This document shows, in pieces, positions 1 through 6,236 of a DNA stretch of 16,665 nucleotides. The translations under genes and the position numbers were made by a program. Position 1 is the first letter of the stretch; every line of letters starts with the position of its first letter. The notes beneath the pieces were generated by a model. The model saw only the letters and a list, made by a program, of their open reading frames with translations. It ran no database searches and had not been told where the DNA came from. The stretch is taken from positions 1 to 16,665 of the forward strand of contig JBGPNN010000052.1 of NCBI GenBank assembly GCA_041487495.1. The letters are read 5' to 3'. Source of the stretch: JBGPNN01 sp041487495 (GTDB taxonomy: Bacteria > Sysuimicrobiota > Sysuimicrobiia > Sysuimicrobiales > Humicultoraceae).

Positions 1-969
1 CTTGGAGGACCGGGGCGATTCCAGGAGGATTTCCACTTGGCGCGCATGCGCGTGGCGGCGGATGTTCGCGAGAGCTTCCTGCGCGATCCGGTAGAGCTCA
101 CCCTCCGCCCTAACCGACAGAGCTGTCTGCTCGCCGGCGCGCACGCGGACTCGCACGCCGGTTTCTGACGTAAACGCGCGCCCAAGCGAGACCAGCGCGT
201 CGGCGAGCGGCTTTCCGTCGAGGGGCGTGCGCAGGTTGAGGACCGATTGACGGGCTTCCTCTAGACTCTCCCTCACGGTCGCCAGTGCGCGTTCCAGCCG
301 CTGCCGGGCTCGCTCGGGGTTGCGATCAAGCTGGTGCAGGGACCCTTCGAGGTGCAGCGCAATCGCGGTCAGGCCTTGGGCAAGGGTGTCGTGGATCTCA
401 CGCGCGATCCGGGCGCGCTCTTCGGCGCGAGCCAGCCGGGTGCTCTCCTCCGCCAGCCGCGCCCGCTCGATCGCTATGCCGACCTGATACGCGATCGTGG
501 ACAGCAGGCGCAGTTCGTCCGACGTCAGCTTGCGCCACGATGGACCGGTGACGTTGAGAATACCCAGCGGGCTACCCTGAAAGTACAGGGGGATGCTCGC
601 GTGATAAGCCAGTCCATCGGTTAGGTGGGCGGCGTTGGCCTTGACCGCCGGACGCAGCCGGCTGCATTCGAGCACATCGATGTTCTTCGGTGTCAGTTCG
701 CCGCTGCGAAAGCTATCGAGGCACCAGCACGAGCGGCCGGTCATCCGCACCGGCTCCTGGAGGTACGGCGGGAGATTCAGCGCCGCGGCATTGTAAAACT
801 GCTCGGTGTCTCGATCGAGCAGCCAGACCCACCCAGTGTGGAGTCCCAGCAGTTCGGTGACCGCGGCCAGCGTGCGATCGAGGGCCCGCTGCACGTCGGG
901 CGCGCTATTCAACGCCTCGGCGATGGCATTGAGGATCTTGAGGTCGCGGGCTCCTCGCTCCCTCGGCAC
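1..969 (-). CDS. GAF-domain sensor histidine kinase, NarL/DegS type (HisKA_3), 3' end outside window
   Basis: The visible 323 codons encode a soluble two-component sensor kinase. A GAF domain covers about residues 10-170. A short linker helix leads to a HisKA_3 dimerisation/phospho-acceptor segment with the H-box AREIHDTLAQGLTAI (phospho-acceptor His193). The start of the HATPase_c domain follows, with an N-box-like stretch ELYRIAQEALANIRRHA at about 291-307. The rest of the ATPase domain lies beyond the left edge. No transmembrane segment is seen, so the signal is probably cytoplasmic. The GAF domain carries Cys81, Cys83 and Cys102 (C-x-C-x18-C), which could bind a metal or respond to redox; this is inference. 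The start is GTG at 969, the first start codon after the in-frame TGA at 991-993, with only a weak GGGG-type ribosome site. It lies 55 bp downstream of the coiled-coil gene and is probably the last visible member of the upp run. Its response regulator would be expected further left. Confidence 0.9.
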   Translation of the reverse strand, partial: MPRERGARDLKILNAIAEALNSAPDVQRALDRTLAAVTELLGLHTGWVWLLDRDTEQFYNAAALNLPPYLQEPVRMTGRSCWCLDSFRSGELTPKNIDVLECSRLRPAVKANAAHLTDGLAYHASIPLYFQGSPLGILNVTGPSWRKLTSDELRLLSTIAYQVGIAIERARLAEESTRLARAEERARIAREIHDTLAQGLTAIALHLEGSLHQLDRNPERARQRLERALATVRESLEEARQSVLNLRTPLDGKPLADALVSLGRAFTSETGVRVRVRAGEQTALSVRAEGELYRIAQEALANIRRHAHARQVEILLESPRSSK

Positions 970-1024
970 AACCCCAGCGTACTGCGCTTCTCAGCGGGAT
1001 GCTACCAGCGGGCCGGACAGGGAC

Positions 1025-1546
1025 TTACCTGGCCGTTTGGGCAGGGTGCTCCAATGCCTCGAACACGGCCAAATCCTGCCTGAAGCGGGCCAGGCGGGCA
1101 TTGTAGTCGGCGACGCGCGCGTCCAAGATAGTCATGCGGTGGTTGTAGTTCGTGACGTCAAACTGATCGTCGGTGGCAGGGGCCGGGGGCATCACACCAG
1201 GGTACTGGCGGCGGCGGCTCTCGATGCGCCGCCGCAAGGTCTGGACTTCTCGCTTCTCATCCTCGATCGCGACCCGCTCTTGCTCTATCGACTGTCCGAT
1301 GGCCATGAGCTCGGCGCGGCGCCGATTCATGTCCTCGGATGTCGCGGGCCGTGCGCTCGGCGCCGCGACCGAACGAGTTGTCCTCTCGTTCTCGTCGGGT
1401 GCCTTCGGCAATTGCAGCCGGGTCAGGATGACCGAGACCGCCACGGTGCTGGCCACCAGCAACACCACAGCCGCGCGGTAGAGCACCACCCGGCGCGGCC
1501 GTGTTTCCGACGACTCCTCAAGTATCGGGTCCACTATCGGGTGCAT
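1025..1546 (-). CDS. Membrane-anchored coiled-coil protein of unknown function
   Basis: This 173-aa protein has no family I recognise. A charged N-terminal 19 residues precede one hydrophobic segment (about 20-42), consistent with a signal anchor. A low-complexity Pro/Ala/Ser linker (about 48-70) is followed by a strongly charged helical region (about 72-115, rich in Arg/Glu/Gln). A second helical stretch (about 135-165) contains the repeat-like pattern YNHR...DYNARL, typical of small coiled-coil envelope proteins. The predicted topology is one membrane pass with the coiled coil outside. The ATG at 1546 has a purine-rich GTGGAGA just upstream, and it starts 22 bp after the preceding gene's stop. 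The reading frame stays open further upstream, but only as antisense-phase sequence inside that gene. The position between the PlsY/reductase fusion and the histidine kinase suggests cotranscription with both. A role as an accessory sensor subunit is only a guess. Confidence 0.75.
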   Translation of the reverse strand: MHPIVDPILEESSETRPRRVVLYRAAVVLLVASTVAVSVILTRLQLPKAPDENERTTRSVAAPSARPATSEDMNRRRAELMAIGQSIEQERVAIEDEKREVQTLRRRIESRRRQYPGVMPPAPATDDQFDVTNYNHRMTILDARVADYNARLARFRQDLAVFEALEHPAQTAR

Positions 1547-1568
1547 TCTCCACGCCCATGGCGACTTC

Positions 1569-3308
1569 CTACGCAGCCGGCACGTGCCCGGCCTCGCCGC
1601 GCATCGAGCGGCGGCCGGTCGTTTGAACTTCAAACCCGAGTTCGGCTGCTCGGGACACGAAGAAATCGATGTTTTCGCTCTTTGTGCGGTCCCCCAGGCT
1701 CGTCCGCTCGTAGCACCCGTCGATGCTGAGGACAACTGTCTCGGCCAGGCACGCGGGCACCAGCCCCGGTCCGTAGCCCATGTCCAGGCCGCCCCGCGGA
1801 TCGCCGGGCAGCCGGACCACCCCGCCCGGGATGACTTCCACGTCATCGCGTGCGACCACCGACGCATCCACGTCGTAGGGCCGGCCGAGGTCGAAGATGA
1901 CGGCACCGCTGCGGACGTGCCGCGGGAAGATCACCGGCGCGGGTTCGGAGGTCGCCGTGAAGATCGCATCGGCATCGCGTAGGGCGTCCAGGTTGACCCC
2001 CACGTCGATCGTGGCGCCGGGGTAGCGACGCGTGAGCAACTCGCGTGACCGCTCGAGCCGCTCGAGACTCGTACCGATCATGATCAGCCGGCCGACGTGC
2101 TCGACGACCGCCCGGCAGATCCCAAACCCCACGACCCCGTTGGCGCCCACCACCGCCGCTACCGCCCGCGAGGAATCGACCCCGCGCGACCGCAGCCGTG
2201 CCAGCACCAGCGGGACGGCCATCTTGACAGTGCCCGCCGTATACGCCCCGCCGTTGGTGATCGCGATCGACGACTGCGCCTGCACGGCAGTTCCCTTGTT
2301 GCCAATAACCGACCAGTACGCGCCCAGACCCAGGACCGTCGCCCCCAGATTTTCGGCCAGGTGCACGGCCTGGACGGCGCGGCGAACGGCCAGCGCCGGC
2401 TCGAGGCGGATCTGGTCCGGCAGCAGCGGCACACCGATGAGATAAATGCGGGCCCGCCGGCTGTCCGGGGTCACGATTTCGCGTATTTCATCAATCTTCA
2501 TGGGCCGCACAAACCGCGCCAGCCAGCGGACCACGCGGTCCGAGATCACCCCTCGCCTCCGCAGTGGCGCGAGCCAGCGAAACCGGTTCGCCGCCCAGAC
2601 ATCGTCGACGGTCATGGGATGGACGAGGAACGCGCACACGGCCTCGCCGCCGTCGAGCCACGGCAGAGGCAGCCGCTCTCCCACGCGCGGCTCGACACCG
2701 TCCACGATGCGGGCGAGATGCTCCTTGTAATTCCATAGGGTGACGAGCGCGTAGACGGCGCTGAGCGCGAAGACCGCGGCGGGCGCGCCGGTGACCCACA
2801 CCGTCAAGGGCAGGCTCAGCGCCGCCAGGACGGTCGCCAGCGAAAGGTAGCCCCACTGCCCTCTCGCGACGCGCGGCACGACAACGGTCGCCGCGGCGAC
2901 GACCGCCGGGACCCACACCCCGATCCAGGACATCGTGCCCGATGCGGCCAGTGCCATGATGGCGCCGAGCGCCACGACGACGCTCTTCATGCGCCCGGAA
3001 GTTGAGCGCAAGATGAGCCAGACCGGCGAGTACGCGTGCCCGACGATGACGCCGGCGGCGGCCGCGGCCAGCGTCCAGCCCGTGGCGTCGAGCGCCCGCG
3101 CCGCGAGGATACCCAGCGCGCCCTTGACCAGGTCGAGCACGACGACCATGGCCAGCGCGGGATAGCCTACCGCCGCGATGACGGCGCCGAGACCGAGGTT
3201 GTGAGGTGAGAGGCGCCTGATGTCCACCCCGCGCATCCGGCGCGCCACCAGATAGCCGGTGGGCAACGCGCCGATGGCGGCGGCCAGCAGCACGGAGAGG
3301 ATACCCAT
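1569..3308 (-). CDS. Fusion: PlsY-like membrane domain plus acyl-ACP reductase-like dehydrogenase domain
   Basis: This 579-aa protein has two parts. Residues 1-212 follow the whole PlsY (acyl-phosphate:glycerol-3-phosphate acyltransferase) layout: a PTGYLVAR start, GVDIRRL, DLVKGALG, VGHAYSPVW and a closing NYKEHLARIVDGVEPRVGE, with several membrane helices. The PlsY active motifs are degenerate: SGNxGATN reads SPHNLGLG, and GGKGVAT reads SGRMKSV. Residues about 223-565 resemble cyanobacterial long-chain acyl-ACP reductase (COG5322, predicted amino acid dehydrogenase). They include a FLVHPMTVDDV opening, NGGAYTAGTVK, an intact Rossmann loop VVGANGVVG (386-394), and Cys520 in VPACLAET, aligning with the reductase's catalytic cysteine in FACFAEA. 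The protein is probably in the inner membrane with the reductase domain in the cytoplasm. Acyl-ACP or acyl-phosphate reduction to an aldehyde is inferred. It starts 8 bp after the upp stop with weak AGGG, so it is probably cotranscribed with upp. Domain recognition is fairly secure; the reaction is not. Confidence 0.85.
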   Translation of the reverse strand: MGILSVLLAAAIGALPTGYLVARRMRGVDIRRLSPHNLGLGAVIAAVGYPALAMVVVLDLVKGALGILAARALDATGWTLAAAAAGVIVGHAYSPVWLILRSTSGRMKSVVVALGAIMALAASGTMSWIGVWVPAVVAAATVVVPRVARGQWGYLSLATVLAALSLPLTVWVTGAPAAVFALSAVYALVTLWNYKEHLARIVDGVEPRVGERLPLPWLDGGEAVCAFLVHPMTVDDVWAANRFRWLAPLRRRGVISDRVVRWLARFVRPMKIDEIREIVTPDSRRARIYLIGVPLLPDQIRLEPALAVRRAVQAVHLAENLGATVLGLGAYWSVIGNKGTAVQAQSSIAITNGGAYTAGTVKMAVPLVLARLRSRGVDSSRAVAAVVGANGVVGFGICRAVVEHVGRLIMIGTSLERLERSRELLTRRYPGATIDVGVNLDALRDADAIFTATSEPAPVIFPRHVRSGAVIFDLGRPYDVDASVVARDDVEVIPGGVVRLPGDPRGGLDMGYGPGLVPACLAETVVLSIDGCYERTSLGDRTKSENIDFFVSRAAELGFEVQTTGRRSMRGEAGHVPAA

Positions 3309-3316
3309 AAGCGGCC

Positions 3317-3946
3317 CTACTTCGTCCCGAACAACCTATCGCCCGCGTCGCCCAGGCCCGGGACGATATAGCCCTTTTCGTTGAGATGGCTGTCGACCGC
3401 GCCCGTGAAGACGTCGACGTCCGGATGGGCCGCATGAACCTTCTTGATGCCCTCAGGCGCCGAGATGATAGCCATGACGTTGATGTTACGGCAGCCACGG
3501 CCCTTCAGCGTGTCTATGGCGGCGACGGTCGAGCCCCCCGTAGCCAGCATCGGATCAAGGATCATCGTCTGACGGTCCGCAATGTCGGGTGGCAGTTTCA
3601 CAAAGTAACTCACCGGCTGCAGCGTGTTGTGGTCCCGATAGATGCCGATGTGCCCGACGCGCGCGGTCGGGATCAGCCGGGTGATCGCCTCTTCCATGAC
3701 GAGCCCGGCGCGGAGAATCGGAACGACGGCGATCTCCTGCCCGGCGATCGTCCACCCGGTGGTCCGGGCCAGGGGCGTCTCGACCTCGATCTCCCGAACC
3801 GCGTGATGCCGGGTCGCTTCGTAGGCCATCAGCATGGCGAGTTCCTGGGTCAACTCGCGGAACTCCTTGTGTCCGGTCCGCTTGTCCCGCAGGATCGTGA
3901 GTTTGTGGCGGATCAGCGGGTGATCGAAGACGTGCACGTTGGGCAT
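3317..3946 (-). CDS. upp: Uracil phosphoribosyltransferase
   Basis: This 209-aa cytosolic enzyme converts uracil and PRPP to UMP and diphosphate (pyrimidine salvage). It has the family's usual length. The N-terminus MPNVHVFDHPLIRHKLTILR is typical. VVPILRAGLVM (74-84) and the PRPP-binding loop MILDPMLATGGS (128-139) are present. The C-terminal uracil-binding region ends GYIVPGLGDAGDRLFGTK. The ATG at 3946 is chosen because CAGGAGG lies six bases upstream and the protein then matches family length. A longer in-frame opening to 4066 would run into the glyA promoter region. In related genomes upp lies directly downstream of glyA on the same strand; here the two are divergent across 82 bp. upp heads the minus-strand run containing the PlsY/reductase fusion, the coiled-coil protein and the histidine kinase. 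Confidence 0.97.
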   Translation of the reverse strand: MPNVHVFDHPLIRHKLTILRDKRTGHKEFRELTQELAMLMAYEATRHHAVREIEVETPLARTTGWTIAGQEIAVVPILRAGLVMEEAITRLIPTARVGHIGIYRDHNTLQPVSYFVKLPPDIADRQTMILDPMLATGGSTVAAIDTLKGRGCRNINVMAIISAPEGIKKVHAAHPDVDVFTGAVDSHLNEKGYIVPGLGDAGDRLFGTK

Positions 3947-3960
3947 CGGGTCCTCCTGAA

Positions 3961-3977
3961 GGCACAAGTCTGGTGCC
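3961..3977 (-). promoter_or_regulatory. Inverted repeat in the presumed upp leader
   Basis: GGCAC and GTGCC form a 5-bp inverted repeat with a 7-base loop, immediately ahead of the upp ribosome binding site (3951-3957). If transcription starts near 3983, the hairpin would lie in the 5' leader and could affect initiation. It is short and may be chance. Confidence 0.2.
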
Positions 3978-3989
3978 CACCGAAGATCA

Positions 3990-3998
3990 AAGATAGCA
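3990..3998 (-). promoter_or_regulatory. Probable extended -10 promoter of upp
   Basis: On the minus strand TGCTATCTT reads as an extended -10 (TGn plus a hexamer matching TATAAT at four of six positions). It shares the TGCTAT core with the prfA and rpmE promoters in this window. No good -35 is seen at 16-18 bp spacing. The predicted start of transcription is near 3983, giving a leader of about 37 nt. Confidence 0.4.
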
Positions 3999-4007
3999 CA
4001 GGTGTGC
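3996..4007. promoter_or_regulatory. Palindrome in the upp-glyA divergent gap
   Basis: GCACA-GG-TGTGC is a perfect 5-bp inverted repeat touching the upstream edge of the candidate upp -10 and lying just before glyA. Its position suits an operator controlling one or both divergent genes. No regulator is identified and the palindrome is short. Confidence 0.25.
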
Positions 4008-4028
4008 CGATGCGAGGGAGGGCCGGGA

Positions 4029-5357
4029 ATGCCACTGGCCACGCACGACCCAGAACTCCACGCCATGATCCAGCGCGAGCGCGAGCGGCAGCGCGACGGC
4101 GTCGAGTTGATCCCGTCGGAGAACTATGTCTCGGCCGCCGTGCTCGAAGCGATGGGCAGCATCCTCACCAACAAATACTCTGAGGGATACCCCGGGCGCC
4201 GCTACTACGGCGGCAACGAGGTCGTCGACGAGATCGAGCGCCTAGCGCAGCAACGGGCCAAAACCCTCTTCGGCGTGCCCCACGCCAACGTGCAGCCGTA
4301 CTCCGGCAGCCCGGCGAACCTCGCGGTCTACATGGCCACATGCCGGCCGGGCGACGTCATCATGGGCCACAATCTCCCCGACGGCGGACATCTGACCCAC
4401 GGCGCCAAGGTGAGCGCCACCGGGATCTTCTATAAGAGCGTCCCTTATCACGTCGGCGCCGACGGTTACATCGACTTCGACGATGTGTGGAGGCTGGCCC
4501 GTGAGCACCGGCCGAAACTAATCTGGTGCGGCGGTACGGCGTACGCGCGTGAGTACCCGTTCGCTCGCTTTGCCGAAGTCGCCGACGAAGTCGGCGCGTT
4601 CTTTGCGACCGATATCGCACACGTCGCCGGGCTTGTGGCGGGCGGCGCGCACCCCAGCCCGGTGCCCCACGTCCACGTCATCACCACGACCACCCATAAG
4701 ACCCTGCGCGGCCCACGCGGTGCGATGATCATGGTCACGGAGCGTGGGCTCAAGAAAGATGCTGAGTTGGCCGATCGGATCGACCGCGCGGTGTTCCCGG
4801 GCCTGCAGGGTGGCCCGCACGACCACACGACCGCGGCCATCGCCGTAGCCCTCGCGGAGGTGATGAAACCCGAGTTCAAGACCTACGCCGTCGCAATCGT
4901 CGCCAACGCCAAGGCGCTCGCCAGGGGATTGCTGGATCGAGGGTTCCGGCTGGTGACGGGCGGCACAGACAATCACCTGCTCCTGGTCGACCTGACGCCC
5001 GATGGGAAGGGCCGGGGCGTCTTCATGCAAGAGGCGCTGGACGCGGTCGGCATCACGGTGAATAAGAACACGATTCCCCGGGAACCGTCATCGGCGTTCT
5101 ACCCGTCGGGGATTCGGGTGGGCACACCGGCGGCGACGACCCGCGGCATGCGCGAGGCCGAGATGGTGCAGTTGGCGGCCTGGCTGGCGGAGGTACGCAA
5201 GGAGGCGCAGGAGTTCCAGCTTCCGGAGGATCGGGAAGCCCGAACCCAGGTGCTGCGACAGTTCCGGGCGTGGATCAAGGACAACCGGCGTCTCGCGGCG
5301 ATCCGCGACGACGTGCGGGCGCTGTGCCGGCGCTTTCCCGTGCCCGGCATCGGCTAG
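4029..5357 (+). CDS. glyA: Serine hydroxymethyltransferase
   Basis: This 442-aa cytosolic PLP enzyme interconverts serine and glycine with tetrahydrofolate and supplies one-carbon units. Visible hallmarks are ELIPSENYVS (26-35), NKYSEGYPGRRYYGG (48-62), the PLP-stacking region ATDIAHVAGLVAGG (193-206), and the PLP lysine K224 in TTTHKTLRGPRG. VFPGLQGGPHDHTTAA and PSSAFYPSGIRVGTPAATTRG are also present. SGSPANLAVY carries Pro where most homologues have Gln. The ATG at 4029 is preferred because GGGAGGG lies about eight bases upstream. An in-frame GTG at 4002 would add nine unconserved residues and sits in the promoter region. glyA is divergent from upp and begins the plus-strand block; the AGGAGG of the next gene begins within its stop codon, so the two are likely cotranscribed. 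Its orientation opposite to rpiB and upp departs from the usual order. Confidence 0.97.
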   Translation: MPLATHDPELHAMIQRERERQRDGVELIPSENYVSAAVLEAMGSILTNKYSEGYPGRRYYGGNEVVDEIERLAQQRAKTLFGVPHANVQPYSGSPANLAVYMATCRPGDVIMGHNLPDGGHLTHGAKVSATGIFYKSVPYHVGADGYIDFDDVWRLAREHRPKLIWCGGTAYAREYPFARFAEVADEVGAFFATDIAHVAGLVAGGAHPSPVPHVHVITTTTHKTLRGPRGAMIMVTERGLKKDAELADRIDRAVFPGLQGGPHDHTTAAIAVALAEVMKPEFKTYAVAIVANAKALARGLLDRGFRLVTGGTDNHLLLVDLTPDGKGRGVFMQEALDAVGITVNKNTIPREPSSAFYPSGIRVGTPAATTRGMREAEMVQLAAWLAEVRKEAQEFQLPEDREARTQVLRQFRAWIKDNRRLAAIRDDVRALCRRFPVPGIG

Positions 5358-5372
5358 GAGGCGGACACCATC

Positions 5373-6197
5373 GTGTTGGAAGCCATCGCAGTGATGACTC
5401 GCACATCTCCTTGGGTGAAGCGCACCCTTTACTGGATATGGTATCAATCGCTCGCCGCCCTCTACCCTAAGTTTGACTGGCCATTCATGAACTACGGTTT
5501 CGCCGAACTTGACCCGGACGCCACGCGGCCCGCTCTTGCTCCAGCGGATGAGAAGGACCGGCTCTACATCCAACTGTATGATCACGTTGTCAGAGCCGTG
5601 GATGTGCGGGGTCTCGATGTGCTGGAGGTTGGTTGCGGCCGCGGAGGGGGTAGCGCCTATATCGCGCGATACCTCGCGCCCCGATCAGTAACCGGCGTTG
5701 ACTTCTCCCAGAAGGCGATTGCGTTCTGCCGGAAACGTCACCGTACGGCTGGGCTGACGTTTCTCCACGGCGATGCGGAGGTGCTGCCCTTCCCCACGAG
5801 CAACTTCGACGTGGTCGTCAACGTGGAGTCGTCGCACTGTTATGGTTCGATGGAGCGATTCTTTGCCGAAGTGGCCAGAGTCCTGCGGCCGGGGGGACAC
5901 TTGCTGTTCGCCGACTTCCGGGAGGCACCCCTCCTGACCGGTTTGCGCGAACAGGCGCGTGCGGCGGGTTTCGAGATCGCGAGCGAAGAAAGCATTCGCC
6001 TCAACGTGGTCGCCTCACTCGAAGGGGATGAGGACCGAAAGCGCGAGCTCCTTCATGGGGCGGTGCCACGGCTGCTGCGGCGACCTATGCGGCAGTTCGC
6101 AGGCATGCGGGGCACGACAATGTATGAGGCGCTGCGCGATGGCCGCATCGAGTATTTTAGCTGGGTGCTCCGGCAGAATGATGTTGCCACCCAATAG
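5373..6197 (+). CDS. SAM-dependent class I methyltransferase, phthiotriol dimycocerosate methyltransferase-like
   Basis: This 274-aa class I methyltransferase has SAM motif I VLEVGCGRGGG (83-93), acidic loop residue Asp110 in TGVDFSQKAI, and motif II region HGDAEVLPF (132-140). The strand FDVVVNVESSHCY (145-157) and post-motif VLRPGGHLLFADFR (170-183) follow. The N-terminus (LYWIWYQSLAALYP, MNYGF), the SHCY segment and the tail MRGTTMYEALRDGRIEY resemble, from memory, M. tuberculosis Rv2952, which O-methylates phthiotriol and phenolphthiotriol lipids. The family match is good; the substrate here is unknown, and quinone or fatty-acid methylation remains possible. The start is GTG at 5373 with AGGAGG 11 bases upstream overlapping the glyA stop. 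An internal ATG at 5394 is too far from that site. It stops 39 bp before the solute-binding protein gene. Base composition looks slightly less GC-rich than its neighbours, by eye only. Confidence 0.85.
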   Translation: MLEAIAVMTRTSPWVKRTLYWIWYQSLAALYPKFDWPFMNYGFAELDPDATRPALAPADEKDRLYIQLYDHVVRAVDVRGLDVLEVGCGRGGGSAYIARYLAPRSVTGVDFSQKAIAFCRKRHRTAGLTFLHGDAEVLPFPTSNFDVVVNVESSHCYGSMERFFAEVARVLRPGGHLLFADFREAPLLTGLREQARAAGFEIASEESIRLNVVASLEGDEDRKRELLHGAVPRLLRRPMRQFAGMRGTTMYEALRDGRIEYFSWVLRQNDVATQ

Positions 6198-6236
6198 CGA
6201 ATACACAACTATCAAGCTCCAGGAGGTACAGTCGCC

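Noticed and set aside
1547..1906. Upstream extension of the coiled-coil protein gene
   Set aside because: The extra 120 residues lie in another phase inside the PlsY/reductase gene; the ATG at 1546 follows that gene's stop and starts the sensible protein.
6184..6220. TTGCCA ... TATCAA considered as a promoter for the transporter operon
   Set aside because: Spacing is about 20 bp and the -10 is poor; readthrough from glyA is as likely.
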